This document shows, one piece after another, positions 1 to 9,959 of a stretch of 64,000 nt of DNA. The notes under the pieces were generated by a model, which was not told the DNA's origin, ran no database searches, and saw nothing but the letters and a program-made list of their open reading frames with translations. The position numbers and the translations under genes were made by a program. The stretch's first letter is position 1; every line of letters begins with the position of its first letter. The DNA is taken from the NCBI GenBank assembly GCA_028280885.1, contig JANQKY010000097.1:1-64000 (forward strand). Direction: 5' to 3'. This DNA comes from Tepidamorphus sp. (lineage in GTDB: Bacteria > Pseudomonadota > Alphaproteobacteria > Rhizobiales > Tepidamorphaceae).

Positions 1-210
1 GTCCGGGCATGACATCCGAGGGGGTGGCCAGGATGAAACCCAAAGCCCCATCCCGGCTTAACCGGACAGCAGTGGAACACGTCCGGGCATGACAGCCGAA
101 GGGAGAGTGCACCCATCGAAAGTCATGTTCGTGCAGGCGCGGACTACGACGGGGGAAGCGGTGGGGTCGCGAAGCAAAGCCCATTCCGGCAAAACCGGAC
201 AGCAGTGGAA
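1..210. repeat. Dispersed intergenic repeat, two tandem degenerate copies
   Basis: Two degenerate copies of one unit lie in tandem, about 1-77 and 81-210. Both open with GTCCGGGCATGAC and close with ACCGGACAGCAGTGGAA. The reverse complement of the first copy is recognisable at about 35309-35395. It therefore belongs to the dispersed intergenic repeat family seen elsewhere in the window. The left end is cut by the window edge. No gene is supported here. Confidence 0.7.
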
Positions 211-228
211 GGCCCCTGACCTCGCCGG

Positions 229-615
229 TCAGCGGCCGGGCCGCTCAGTGGCCCGGCCGCTGACCGGTGACAGGCTGGCATAGTAATTCGCCAGATCGGT
301 GATGTCGGTATCTGTCAGCGCCTGCGACACGGTATACATCATGCCGGCCTGCGCGCCGCCGCGTTCACCCGACCGATAGGCCCTGAGCGCGTATTCGATA
401 TAGAGCGTGTTCTGACCGGCGAGGTTCGGATAGGTGGGAACCGGTGAGATGCCGACCGGGCCGTGGCAGGACGCGCAGATAGCCGACTTAGGGAGCCCGG
501 CTTCCGCGGCCGCCTGCGCCTGGTTCAAATCGCTTGCGCGCGCGCCGGCGGCCGCCAGCGACAGGGCCAGGGCGATGGCGATTGACCGCGCGGCGTCGTT
601 CAGATGAGACGGCAT
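229..615 (-). CDS. Periplasmic class I cytochrome c (c553-like)
   Basis: A small exported c-type cytochrome of about 128 residues. An N-terminal signal peptide with a hydrophobic alanine/leucine stretch ends near ARA-S. One haem-binding CASCH motif follows, and a methionine-containing segment (AGMMY) further on could supply the distal ligand, as in c553-type electron carriers. I chose the ATG at 615; a GTG 24 bases upstream would only lengthen the N-terminus. The gene is divergent from the phytochelatin-synthase-like gene and has no oxidase or dehydrogenase partner nearby, so its redox partner is unknown. The family call is firm; the physiological role is not. Confidence 0.85.
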   Translation of the reverse strand: MPSHLNDAARSIAIALALSLAAAGARASDLNQAQAAAEAGLPKSAICASCHGPVGISPVPTYPNLAGQNTLYIEYALRAYRSGERGGAQAGMMYTVSQALTDTDITDLANYYASLSPVSGRATERPGR

Positions 616-748
616 ATGTAATCCCCGGATTGCGGCCACCGCGGCGGCGATATCGAAATCGTTACGCTTTCGGAGAAAGTCTAGTGTCGACGGACCAGTC
701 AGGCAACCTTAGGATAGGTGGCCCGCAGCCGATATTGAGGAGACGAAG

Positions 749-1474
749 ATGCGTGCCGCTCGCTGCCTTGCCGTTGTCGCCGCCCTTGCCATCTCCATGG
801 CGACAGCGCCGGCGCTCGCCGATTCCGATGCCAAGACCGAGCCGCCGGTCTATTTCCTGACGCCGGACAGCGACAAGTGGCTGGCGAGCGCCGAGAAGGG
901 CGACTTCCTGCCGCTGATGTCGCAATTCGTCTCGGAATACCAGGCGACCTTCTGCGGCATCGCCTCTTCCGTGATGGCGCTGAACGCGCTCGACATCGAG
1001 CGGCCGCTCGCGCCGAAATGGTATCCCTATTACTACTGGGACCAGGACAACATCTTCACCGAAGAGGTGCTCAAGCAGGTCAAGCCGGTCTCCGGCGTCG
1101 ATGCCGGCGGCATCACGCTCGCCCAGCTCGAGACGCTTTTGAACCTGAGCGGCGCCAAGGCCGAGAAGACCTTCGCTGAAGACACCGATGTCGACGCCTT
1201 CCGCACGGCTGCCCGGGCGGCGCTCAACGATCCCGACGCGATCCTGATCGTCAATTTCGCCCGCGACGTCTTCGGCCAGGCCGGCCTCGACGGCGGCGGC
1301 CACATTTCGCCGATCGCGGCCTATAACGAGGAAGCCGACCGGTTCCTGATGCTCGACGTCGCCCGCTACAAATATCTGCCCAGCTGGGCGACCGCCGAAA
1401 CGCTCTACGCGGCGATGAACACGACCGATACGTCGTCGAACAAGTCGCGCGGCTTCGTCGTGGTGCGCAAATAG
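749..1474 (+). CDS. Exported phytochelatin synthase-like cysteine peptidase (C83)
   Basis: A 241-residue protein with a signal peptide (cleavage near ALA-D, residue 24). It carries the papain-like triad of the phytochelatin synthase family: Cys69 in TFCGIASS, His185 in GGGHISP and Asp203 in LMLDVARYKY. Bacterial single-domain members are known mainly to act as glutathione hydrolases, removing glycine, rather than as full phytochelatin synthases. The signal peptide suggests a periplasmic glutathione- or peptide-cleaving role. GGAG upstream (about 738-741) serves as ribosome binding site. It converges with livF across about 130 bases. Confidence 0.88.
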   Translation: MRAARCLAVVAALAISMATAPALADSDAKTEPPVYFLTPDSDKWLASAEKGDFLPLMSQFVSEYQATFCGIASSVMALNALDIERPLAPKWYPYYYWDQDNIFTEEVLKQVKPVSGVDAGGITLAQLETLLNLSGAKAEKTFAEDTDVDAFRTAARAALNDPDAILIVNFARDVFGQAGLDGGGHISPIAAYNEEADRFLMLDVARYKYLPSWATAETLYAAMNTTDTSSNKSRGFVVVRK

Positions 1475-1505
1475 GCCCGGCTCAGCACAGCCGTCACAGC
1501 AAAGA

Positions 1506-1531
1506 CCGGCCGGACCCGAGGATCCGGCCGG
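1506..1531. terminator. Hairpin between convergent genes
   Basis: A perfect 9-base inverted repeat, CCGGCCGGA (1506-1514) and TCCGGCCGG (1523-1531), lies between the convergent phytochelatin-synthase-like gene and livF. There is no clear T-run on either side, so it is at best a weak bidirectional terminator. Confidence 0.4.
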
Positions 1532-1570
1532 AGTTCCCGAAGACCGATATCGCGAGCCAGCCGGGCCGGT

Positions 1571-1604
1571 CTCAGATCGCCAGATATTCCTGGCGCAGAT
1601 CGGC
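1571..1604 (-). repeat. Second copy of the livF 3' end
   Basis: This 34-base segment repeats the last 34 bases of livF (1606-1639, including the stop codon and one base after it), one base further on. Read on the minus strand both copies encode ADLRQEYLAI followed by TGA. The copies differ at three bases, and all three are third codon positions (GAT/GAC, GAA/GAG, TAT/TAC), so the peptide is identical. The outer copy has no start and follows the livF stop directly; it is a remnant, not a gene. Confidence 0.9.
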
Positions 1605-1606
1605 CC

Positions 1607-2401
<795 letters not shown>

Positions 2402-2454
2402 GGTCGCCTGTCCTTACTTATCGGGCCTTGCCATCGGGGCGCGCTTTGCCGCGA

Positions 2455-3210
<756 letters not shown>

Positions 3211-3219
3211 GACCCTCTC

Positions 3220-4422
3220 CTATTCCGCCGGTGCGGGGACGGCGTCGGCGGATTTCTTGCCGCCGCCGGTGCCACGCCTGCCGATCTGCGCCAGCCGGCG
3301 GAAGCCTTCCACGATGCCGCCGGGCAGGAAGATCACGATCAGCATGAACATGATGCCCAGCGTCAGGTGCCAGCCCTTGCCGATGAAGGGATGGATGACG
3401 AAGACCAGCGCGTCCTCCAGCCCGTCGGGAAGGAAGGCGAACCACTGGTGCAGGATGTTGTCGTTGATCTTGGAGAAGATGTTCTCGAAATACTTGATGA
3501 AGCCGGCGCCCAGCACCGGGCCGATCAGCGTGCCGGCGCCGCCCAGGATGGTCATCAGCACCACCTCGCCCGAAGCCGTCCACTGCATCCGCTCGGCGCC
3601 CGCCAGCGGGTCCATCGCCACCATCAGCCCGCCGGCGAGACCGGCATACATGCCGGAAATGACGAAGGCGGCGAGCGTATAGGGGCGCGAGTTGAGCCCG
3701 GTATAGTTCATCCGCTGCTGGTTGGACTTCACCGCCCGCAGCATCATGCCGAAGGGCGAGCGGAAGATCCGGATGGCAAGATAGAAGGCGACCATCATGA
3801 AGACCGCGCACAGATAGTAGCCGGCATTGAAGGTGAAGACCCAGCCGCCCATCGTCAGTTCGAAACTCTCGCGCATCGGCAGGCCGAACAGGTTGGTCGG
3901 CGGGATCGATCCGTTCACCTGGCTGACGCCCAGCACGCGCGGATCATCGAGCGCCAGTTGCAGGCCGGTCTCGCCATTGGTGATCGGGGTGAGCACCGAA
4001 TAGGCCAGCGCGAACGACATCTGCGCGAAGGCCAGCGTCAGGATCGAGAAATAAATCCCTGAGCGCCTGAGCGAGATATAACCGACCAGCAGCGAGAACA
4101 GGCCGGCGAAGACGATCGACATCAGGATCGCCGGGACGACGTTCATGGTCAGAAGCTTCATCATCCAGACGCCGGCATAGGAGCCCACGCCCAGGAAGGC
4201 GGCATGGCCGAAGCTTAAGTAGCCGGTCAGGCCGAACAGGATGTTGAAGCCGATCGCGAAGATCCCGAAGATCAGGAAGCGCTGCAGGAGATCGGGATAG
4301 CCGGCGTTGAACTGCGCCAGTTCCGAGCCTTCCGGGAACGGATTGAGCAGGAAGGGGGCGAAGATCACCGCCGCCAGCACGATCAGGAAAAGCGTCGTGT
4401 CTTTCTTGTCCAGGGCCAGCAT
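3220..4422 (-). CDS. livM: Branched-chain amino acid-type ABC transporter permease
   Basis: A 400-residue inner-membrane permease of the LivM type. Hydrophobic segments run through most of the chain, and conserved LivM stretches such as [18 protein letters not shown] and [14 protein letters not shown] are present. It pairs with LivH to form the translocation pore. The start lies one base after the livH stop, so translation is probably coupled. The C-terminus ends in a short polar Lys/Ala/Pro tail. The substrate is not identifiable from the permease. Confidence 0.93.
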   Translation of the reverse strand: MLALDKKDTTLFLIVLAAVIFAPFLLNPFPEGSELAQFNAGYPDLLQRFLIFGIFAIGFNILFGLTGYLSFGHAAFLGVGSYAGVWMMKLLTMNVVPAILMSIVFAGLFSLLVGYISLRRSGIYFSILTLAFAQMSFALAYSVLTPITNGETGLQLALDDPRVLGVSQVNGSIPPTNLFGLPMRESFELTMGGWVFTFNAGYYLCAVFMMVAFYLAIRIFRSPFGMMLRAVKSNQQRMNYTGLNSRPYTLAAFVISGMYAGLAGGLMVAMDPLAGAERMQWTASGEVVLMTILGGAGTLIGPVLGAGFIKYFENIFSKINDNILHQWFAFLPDGLEDALVFVIHPFIGKGWHLTLGIMFMLIVIFLPGGIVEGFRRLAQIGRRGTGGGKKSADAVPAPAE

Positions 4423-4423
4423 G

Positions 4424-5464
4424 TCAGCTCTCCATCACGCCCTTGCGGCCCATCAGTCCCCGCGGACGGGTCAGAAGGATCACGATGGCAACGAGGTAAA
4501 TGATGATCTGGTTGATGCCCGGCAGGAAGGCGACGACCTGCGCCATGGAGGCGAAGCTCTCCAGGATGCCGAGCAGGAACCCGGCGACGACGGCGCCCGG
4601 CAGCGAGCCCATGCCGCCGACCACGACGACCACGAAACTGAGCACCAGGAAGTCCATGCCCATGTGATAGTTCGGCGAGTTGATCGGCGCGTACATGACG
4701 CCGGCAAGCCCCGCGACGATGGCCGCCAGCGCGAACATGACGGTGAACCGCCGGTCGATATTGATGCCGAGCAGGCCGACCGTCTCGCGGTCCGCCATGC
4801 CGGCGCGCACGACCATGCCGAAGGTGGTGAACTGCAGGAAGGAGAAGACCGCGCCGATAATGCCGATGGCGAAGAGGAAATAGACGATCCGCCAGTAGGG
4901 ATAGATGATGACGTTCGGATCCATGCCGATCATGGCGCCGAAATCGAAGCTGCCGGAAAAGGCGTCCGGCGCCGGCGTCGGGATCGGGTTGGCGCCGAAG
5001 AAATACTTGATGACCTCCTGCAACACGATGGCAAGGCCGAAGGTCACGAGGATCTGGTCGGCGTGCGGGCGCTTGTAGAAATACTTGATCAGCCCGCGCT
5101 CCATGGCGAGCCCCACCAGCGCCATGATCGGAATGGCGAACAGGATGGCGAGCGGCACCGACCAGTTGATGATCGCAGCACCCACCTCCGGGCCGAACCA
5201 CAGTTCGACATAGGGCGTCTCGACCTTCAGCGGCTTGCCGAGGAAGTCCACCTTCTCCGGATCGATCGACACCGAGGACAGCGTCAGCAGGCGGCTCAGC
5301 ACGACCGCGCAGAACGCGCCGATCATGAACAGCGCGCCGTGGGCGAAATTGACCACGCCCAGCGTTCCGAAGATCAGGGTCAGCCCGAGCGCGATCAGCG
5401 CATAGGCCGATCCCTTGTCCAGGCCGTTCAAAATTTGCAGAAGTATTGCGTCCATCGCTCTCAA
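4424..5464 (-). CDS. livH: Branched-chain amino acid-type ABC transporter permease
   Basis: A 346-residue LivH-family permease. It begins [20 protein letters not shown] and contains the typical [14 protein letters not shown] and [17 protein letters not shown] segments. A loop of about 45 residues (roughly 55-95, [20 protein letters not shown]) between early membrane spans is larger than in classical LivH and probably faces the periplasm. It is the second gene of the importer operon, 101 bases after the binding-protein gene, with an attenuator-like hairpin in that gap. Confidence 0.92.
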   Translation of the reverse strand: MRAMDAILLQILNGLDKGSAYALIALGLTLIFGTLGVVNFAHGALFMIGAFCAVVLSRLLTLSSVSIDPEKVDFLGKPLKVETPYVELWFGPEVGAAIINWSVPLAILFAIPIMALVGLAMERGLIKYFYKRPHADQILVTFGLAIVLQEVIKYFFGANPIPTPAPDAFSGSFDFGAMIGMDPNVIIYPYWRIVYFLFAIGIIGAVFSFLQFTTFGMVVRAGMADRETVGLLGINIDRRFTVMFALAAIVAGLAGVMYAPINSPNYHMGMDFLVLSFVVVVVGGMGSLPGAVVAGFLLGILESFASMAQVVAFLPGINQIIIYLVAIVILLTRPRGLMGRKGVMES

Positions 5465-5521
5465 GCCCGATCAAATGCGCGAGCAGGCACACGCCCCCTT
5501 ACCCGCGGACCGCCAGGAAAC

Positions 5522-5547
5522 GGGCAGGGCATAAAGCCGCCCCGCCC
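5522..5547 (-). terminator. Attenuator-like hairpin after the binding-protein gene
   Basis: On the minus strand GGGCGGGGC and GCCCTGCCC can pair over nine bases (one G-U pair) around an 8-base loop, followed by GTTTCC. It lies between the binding-protein gene and livH. Such hairpins commonly lower expression of the permease genes relative to the binding protein, or protect the 3' end of the upstream message. Confidence 0.55.
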
Positions 5548-5565
5548 GGACCGGTTGTCTAAGGA

Positions 5566-6957
5566 CTATGCGCCCGGATTGCAGGTGCCCAGGGCACCGC
5601 CGGCGAATTGCGGATTGTCCGGCTCGTACCAGACCTGCGCGACCGGCGTGATCTCGACGATCTCCAGAAGGTCGAACTCGGAGGACGGGTTTTCCTTGCC
5701 CTTCACGACGAGCACGTCCTTGAAGCACTGGTGGTCGGCGGCGCGGTAGAGCGTCGGGCCGTTGCCCAGCCCGTCGAACAGGTAGCCCTTGTTGGACGGC
5801 GAGCTGACACCCGGCAGCGACGAATCGCCTTCGAGCGCCTCGACGACGGCGCACGGGTTGAAGGACCCGGCCCGCTCGCAGGCATCCGCGTAAAGCAGCG
5901 TCTGCACATAGGTCGTCTGGGCAGCCTGGCTCGGCGGGAAGCCGTATTTCTCGCCGAACGACTTGACGAAGGCCTTCGAGCCGTCGTCCTGCAGCGTCCA
6001 GTGCCAGTTGGTCGAGCCGTAGATGCCCTTGACGTTTTCGCCGGCACCCTTGGCCATCAGGCGCGAATAGAGCGGCACGATGATCTCGAAGTTCTTGCCG
6101 TTCACCTGCTTGTCGCGCAGGCCGAACTGGACGGCGTTGGTGAGCGAGTTCACCATGTTGCCGCCGTAGTGGTTCAGCACCAGCACGTCGGCGTCGGACT
6201 GCAGCACCGGGGTGATGTAGGCGGAGAAGTCGGTCGAGGCGAGCGGCGTCTTGACGGTCTCGACGGTTTCCCAGCCAAGGCCCTCGGTCGATTCGCGCAC
6301 CGCCTGCTCGGTCGTGTAGCCCCAGTTGTAGTCCGCGGTCAGGTGATAGGCCTTGCGGTCCTTGCCGTAATTGGCCGCCAGCACCGGCGCGAGCGCGGCG
6401 CCCGACATGTAGGAGTTGAAGAAGTGCCGGAAGCCGTTGGCCTTCTTGTCCTTGCCGGTGGTGTCGTTGGAATGGGTCAGGCCGGCCATGAAGATGATGC
6501 CGGCTTCCTGGCAGAGCGCCTGCACGGCGACCGCGACGCCCGACGACGAACCGCCGGTGATCATGATCGCGCCATCCTTCTCGATCATCGACTTGGCCGA
6601 GGCGCGGGCCGCGTCCGACTTGGTCTGCGTGTCGCCGGTGACGTATTCTATCTTCTTGCCGAGGATGCCGTTGCCTTTCAGCGCCTTTGACGAGAAGGTG
6701 TTCATCATGCCGCCGTCGCCGCCGCCGTTGAGATGTTCGACGGCAAGCTCATAGGCACGCAACTCGTCGGCGCCCTCGTCGGCATAGGGACCCGTCTGCG
6801 GCACGTTGAAGCCGAGCGTGACCGTCGACCCGGTCGGCTCGTTCAGATAGGACGCGCTGGCCGAACTGGTGAAGATGGTCGGCATCGCCAGGCCGGCGCC
6901 GACCGCGGCGGTGCTTTTCAGAAGCGTGCGCCGGTTGATGTTTTTAAGCCCACTCAT
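5566..6957 (-). CDS. Tat-exported Liv-type ABC substrate-binding protein
   Basis: The 463-residue periplasmic binding protein of the importer. It starts with a twin-arginine signal (NRRTLLKSTAAVGAGLAMP), so it is exported folded by the Tat system. The mature part has the Leu/Ile/Val-binding fold hallmarks: NVPQTGPYADEG near residue 50, GDTQTKSDAARA and ITGGSSSGVAVAVQ. It is the first gene of the operon and diverges from the ScfR-type regulator at 7183. Amide-, urea- and branched-chain-amino-acid-binding relatives are hard to tell apart by eye, so I give no symbol. Confidence 0.9.
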   Translation of the reverse strand: MSGLKNINRRTLLKSTAAVGAGLAMPTIFTSSASASYLNEPTGSTVTLGFNVPQTGPYADEGADELRAYELAVEHLNGGGDGGMMNTFSSKALKGNGILGKKIEYVTGDTQTKSDAARASAKSMIEKDGAIMITGGSSSGVAVAVQALCQEAGIIFMAGLTHSNDTTGKDKKANGFRHFFNSYMSGAALAPVLAANYGKDRKAYHLTADYNWGYTTEQAVRESTEGLGWETVETVKTPLASTDFSAYITPVLQSDADVLVLNHYGGNMVNSLTNAVQFGLRDKQVNGKNFEIIVPLYSRLMAKGAGENVKGIYGSTNWHWTLQDDGSKAFVKSFGEKYGFPPSQAAQTTYVQTLLYADACERAGSFNPCAVVEALEGDSSLPGVSSPSNKGYLFDGLGNGPTLYRAADHQCFKDVLVVKGKENPSSEFDLLEIVEITPVAQVWYEPDNPQFAGGALGTCNPGA

Positions 6958-7103
6958 GTGGTTTGCTCCCTAGACTGACGGTTTTCGGTTCCGTGATGTC
7001 GTCGCGTGAGGTCACGCAGCTCAGACGCTGACGCATTTTAGAAAAGAACACAATAAGCCTTTGTTCTAACATCAGCTTTCTGTAAAATTAGGAATTGCTG
7101 CAC

Positions 7104-7127
7104 TTGCAAAATTGTAAATCATTTACA
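7104..7127. promoter_or_regulatory. Candidate operator with perfect 15-bp palindrome
   Basis: In the divergent gap between the ABC operon and the ScfR regulator lies the perfect palindrome TGTAAATCATTTACA (7113-7127). Overlapping it is a direct repeat TTGCAAA (7104-7110) and TTGTAAA (7112-7118). The TTGCAAA element resembles sites reported for regulators of this class (RamB-type, TTTGCAAA). The site is much richer in A/T than its surroundings. Its position suggests binding by the adjacent regulator to control one or both directions. Confidence 0.6.
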
Positions 7128-7182
7128 GTGCGGCGCAACGCGAGGCGCGAATTTCGCCCGCTTTTCAACGACTTGTTGCGGG

Positions 7183-8730
7183 ATGGGCGATGCAAACGAG
7201 GCGGGTACGAGCGCGATGACACCGATCGTTGGCCGCAGGATCCGGGAAACCCGGCGGGCGCTGGGACTGAGCCAGTCCGAGCTGGCCCGGCGCATGGGCA
7301 TTTCACCGGCCTATCTGAACCTGATCGAATTTTCCAAGCGCCGCATCGGCGGCAAGCTCCTTCGCAAGGCCGCCGCCTGCCTCGATCTCGATCCGGCCGA
7401 TCTCGACGGCGCCGAGGAGATCCGCCTGGTCAGCGAATTGCGCGACGTCGCAGCCGACCCCGCGCTGCGGCCGTTCAACCTCGATCCGGGCGGCGTCGAG
7501 GCGTTTGTCGGCCGCCACCCCGACTGGGGGGCTGCGATGGCGCGGCTCTATCGCAGCGAGCGGACCAGCCACGAGCGCGCCCGCGCCCTGTCCGACCGGC
7601 TGACCCATGATCCCTATCTGCGCGAGACGGTGCATCAGATGCTGACGCAGATTTCGTCGATCCGGTCGACCGCCGAGATCCTGGCCGACGTGCCGGACAT
7701 CTCGGACACCGAGCGGACACGCTTCCATGCCGTGCTCGCCGGCGAGAGCGGCCGCCTGTCGGATGTCGCCCATGCCCTTGCCACCTATTTCGACCGCGCC
7801 GACGATCCCGGCCACGCCGCGACGCCGGCCGAGGATGTCGAGCGGTTCCTTCTGGAAACCGGTAACGCCTTCCCGGACATCGAGGCCGCCGCGTCCTCCA
7901 TCGTCGACTCCGCCGGGCAGGATCTGCCGGCGCGGATCGCGGCCCTGAGATCCGGCCTGGCGAACGGGACGACCGATGAGATGGCCGGACCGGTGGAAAC
8001 ACGGCTTGCCGCTCTCGCCGACGCGGTTGCCGAGGTGGCGCTGGAGCCGGTGATCGAAGCGACCCTTGAAGCCCGCGCGAGCGATGTCGGCGCGGCGGCG
8101 CAGCGCCATATCCGCAGGCTCCTGCGGACCCATGCGGCCGACGCGCTGCTCCTGCCGGCGCAAGCCTTCGCCGCCTCGGCGGTCGCCATGCGCTACGACA
8201 TCGAGGCGCTGGCGGCTGCCTGGACCGTCGGCTGCGAGCGGGTCTGCCGGCGGCTTGCGAGCCTTGCCGGAACTGAAGTCGACGACACGGCGATCCCGCA
8301 GATCGCCTATCTGTGCGCCAATGCCGCCGGCACGACGATCGACCGGCGACCGGTCCTCGACCTGCCCTTTCCCCGGCACGGCACCGCCTGTCCGCTCTGG
8401 GCGATCTATCGCGCCTTTACCCGGCCCGGCACGGTCACGCGCCAGATCGCGCGGTTTCCCGACGGCCGGAAGATGCTGTTCGTGGCCCGGGCACGCCGCA
8501 CCGGCGCATCGGGCTTCCAGGCGGCCGAACCGTCCAGTATGCCTCGCGCCCATGTCACCGACATGATCGCATTGACGCCCGCCGCGGCCGCGGCGACGGT
8601 CTATGGCGACGGCCTCGAGTTCGGCACGCGCGGGCCCGCCGATCCGGTCGGCACCCATTGCCGCGTCTGCCCGCGCCGCGACTGCCACCACCGCACCGAT
8701 GATCCGCTCGTCGGTCCGGATGCCGACTAG
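7183..8730 (+). CDS. XRE/ScfR-type regulator with histidine-kinase-like segment
   Basis: A 515-residue regulator. Residues about 14-75 form an XRE helix-turn-helix (RRIRETRRALGLSQSELARR...ISPAYLNLIE). The C-terminal third (about 330-510) matches the ScfR/DUF2083 type, with CPLWAIYRAFTRPG and a cysteine cluster GTHCRVCPRRDCHHR. The IrrE-like segment before it (HAADALLLPAQAFAASAVAMRYDIE) has no visible HExxH metal site. Residues about 150-200 resemble the dimerisation/phosphoacceptor domain of histidine kinases, with His151 at the phospho-His position. The family senses short-chain acyl-CoAs or related metabolites. ATG 7183 is used here; ATG 7216 is a possible start. Confidence 0.85.
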   Translation: MGDANEAGTSAMTPIVGRRIRETRRALGLSQSELARRMGISPAYLNLIEFSKRRIGGKLLRKAAACLDLDPADLDGAEEIRLVSELRDVAADPALRPFNLDPGGVEAFVGRHPDWGAAMARLYRSERTSHERARALSDRLTHDPYLRETVHQMLTQISSIRSTAEILADVPDISDTERTRFHAVLAGESGRLSDVAHALATYFDRADDPGHAATPAEDVERFLLETGNAFPDIEAAASSIVDSAGQDLPARIAALRSGLANGTTDEMAGPVETRLAALADAVAEVALEPVIEATLEARASDVGAAAQRHIRRLLRTHAADALLLPAQAFAASAVAMRYDIEALAAAWTVGCERVCRRLASLAGTEVDDTAIPQIAYLCANAAGTTIDRRPVLDLPFPRHGTACPLWAIYRAFTRPGTVTRQIARFPDGRKMLFVARARRTGASGFQAAEPSSMPRAHVTDMIALTPAAAAATVYGDGLEFGTRGPADPVGTHCRVCPRRDCHHRTDDPLVGPDAD

Positions 8731-8770
8731 GCCTGTCGAGGCGTGTATCGCCGCATACCCCTTGCCCTCC

Positions 8771-9008
8771 CGGATGGCTGACAAGCCGAGCCGGGATCGG
8801 GGCGCCCCGTGCCGGTGCCGGTGGGCCTCCGAACCGCCTCGGTTCTCCGATCCCGAATAATGGCTAACGCGATTTCCGGGATGACGAGGGAGACGGTGGT
8901 GTCCTGCCATCCCCCTCCGGGGTCATTGCCGGGCTTGTCCCGGCAATCCATGAACACCTCCGTTGGCGACTGTGGTCATGGGTCCCCGGAACACGTCCGG
9001 GCATGACG
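8771..9008. repeat. Dispersed intergenic repeat element
   Basis: A copy of the intergenic repeat family. It holds a palindromic module (GAGCCGGGATCGGGG ... CCGATCCCG ... TTCCGGGATGACGAGG) followed by a second module, TCATTGCCGGGCTTGTCCCGGCAATCCATGAACACC and GTCCCCGGAACACGTCCGGGCATGAC in sequence. Near-identical modules occur at about 35306, 52070, 53631 and 59096. The remaining 230 bases up to the receiver gene at 9239 show no gene that I can support. Confidence 0.85.
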
Positions 9009-9238
9009 GCCGCAGAGAAAGTACGCCCCTCGGTCATCATCCCCGACTGGCCGGCGAACCGCCCACCCGGCGGCGGAAAACCCCAGCGGGCGCCCGGTCT
9101 GAACGCGCCGCGGGTGATACGAAATTCCCACTCGCTATCAAGGCAGTGGACGTCCTATCATTTGGCCGGCACCCGCGACACGGACCGGCGCGACAGAATG
9201 CCGGAGGGTGGGCCTGACGGATTGAGGGGACGAACCGC

Positions 9239-9607
9239 GTGACCAGGCGGGTTTTGATCGTCGAGGACGAAAAGAACATTGTCGAATCGCTGACCTTCCT
9301 GCTGAAGCGCGCAGGCTTTGCCATCGACGCGGTGATGGACGGGACGGCAGCGCTTCAGCGCATCGGCGACGACCCGCCCGACGTGGTCATCCTCGACGTG
9401 AACCTGCCGGGGACCGACGGGTTCGATGTTCTGCGCGCCGTCCGCTCAGCGCCCGCGACCCGCGACCTGCCCGTCGTCATGCTGACCGCCCGCATGCAGC
9501 AGCAGGACCGCCGCATGGCCGAGGATATCGGCGCGACCGAGTTCATCGCCAAGCCGTTCTCGAACGCCCATGTGGTCGACACCGTCAAGCGCCTGATCGA
9601 CCGATGA
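9239..9607 (+). CDS. Single-domain response regulator (CheY-like receiver)
   Basis: A 122-residue stand-alone receiver domain starting with GTG, with GAGGGG upstream (about 9224-9229) as ribosome binding site. The acidic pair is at Glu9/Asp10, the phospho-acceptor is Asp53 in VVILDVNLPGTDG, the conserved Thr is in VVMLTA and the Lys in FIAKPFS. No DNA-binding or enzymatic output domain follows. It is the first gene of an operon with a small membrane protein and a symporter-histidine kinase, which should be its kinase. Output must come from protein-protein contact or phosphotransfer. Confidence 0.92.
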   Translation: MTRRVLIVEDEKNIVESLTFLLKRAGFAIDAVMDGTAALQRIGDDPPDVVILDVNLPGTDGFDVLRAVRSAPATRDLPVVMLTARMQQQDRRMAEDIGATEFIAKPFSNAHVVDTVKRLIDR

Positions 9608-9637
9608 AGGCTGACGCCCCATGAATCCCGATGCCCC

Positions 9638-9949
9638 ATGAATGCTGACGATCGCGATCTCAGACGCCGGAAGGTGACCGATGCCGCGATTTTCCTGCCG
9701 CTTCTGGGCACCTTCCTGCTGATGCCGCCCCTGATCCGGGTCTTCGCCTCAAATGGCGAGGTCGCCGGAATTCCGGTCGTCATCGTCTATCTGTTCGCAA
9801 TCTGGCTCGTTCTGATCATCGTCGCCTGGCGGCTTGCCGGGCCGCTGCGCGGCTACATGCAGGCCGAACGGCCCCGAACCGACGATCCCGACGACCCGCC
9901 GCACCAGGACAGCCCGCTGAGTAACAAGCCTCCGGGTATCGGCCAATGA
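9638..9949 (+). CDS. Small membrane protein in symporter-kinase operon
   Basis: A 103-residue protein with two predicted membrane spans (about 16-37 and 45-68), a basic N-terminus (DLRRRK) and a polar, proline- and aspartate-rich C-terminal tail. The arrangement resembles the short membrane partners encoded beside sodium:solute symporters. It sits 30 bases after the receiver and 10 bases before the symporter-kinase, so co-expression is near certain. Its function is unknown; a role as accessory subunit of the symporter domain is inference. Confidence 0.75.
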   Translation: MNADDRDLRRRKVTDAAIFLPLLGTFLLMPPLIRVFASNGEVAGIPVVIVYLFAIWLVLIIVAWRLAGPLRGYMQAERPRTDDPDDPPHQDSPLSNKPPGIGQ

Positions 9950-9959
9950 CGGATCGCTG

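Noticed and set aside
8727-8957. Short frames in intergenic repeats giving MFMDCRDKPGND-type peptides
   Set aside because: The same peptide recurs at several repeat copies because the DNA repeat is open in that frame; no ribosome binding site or family supports it.
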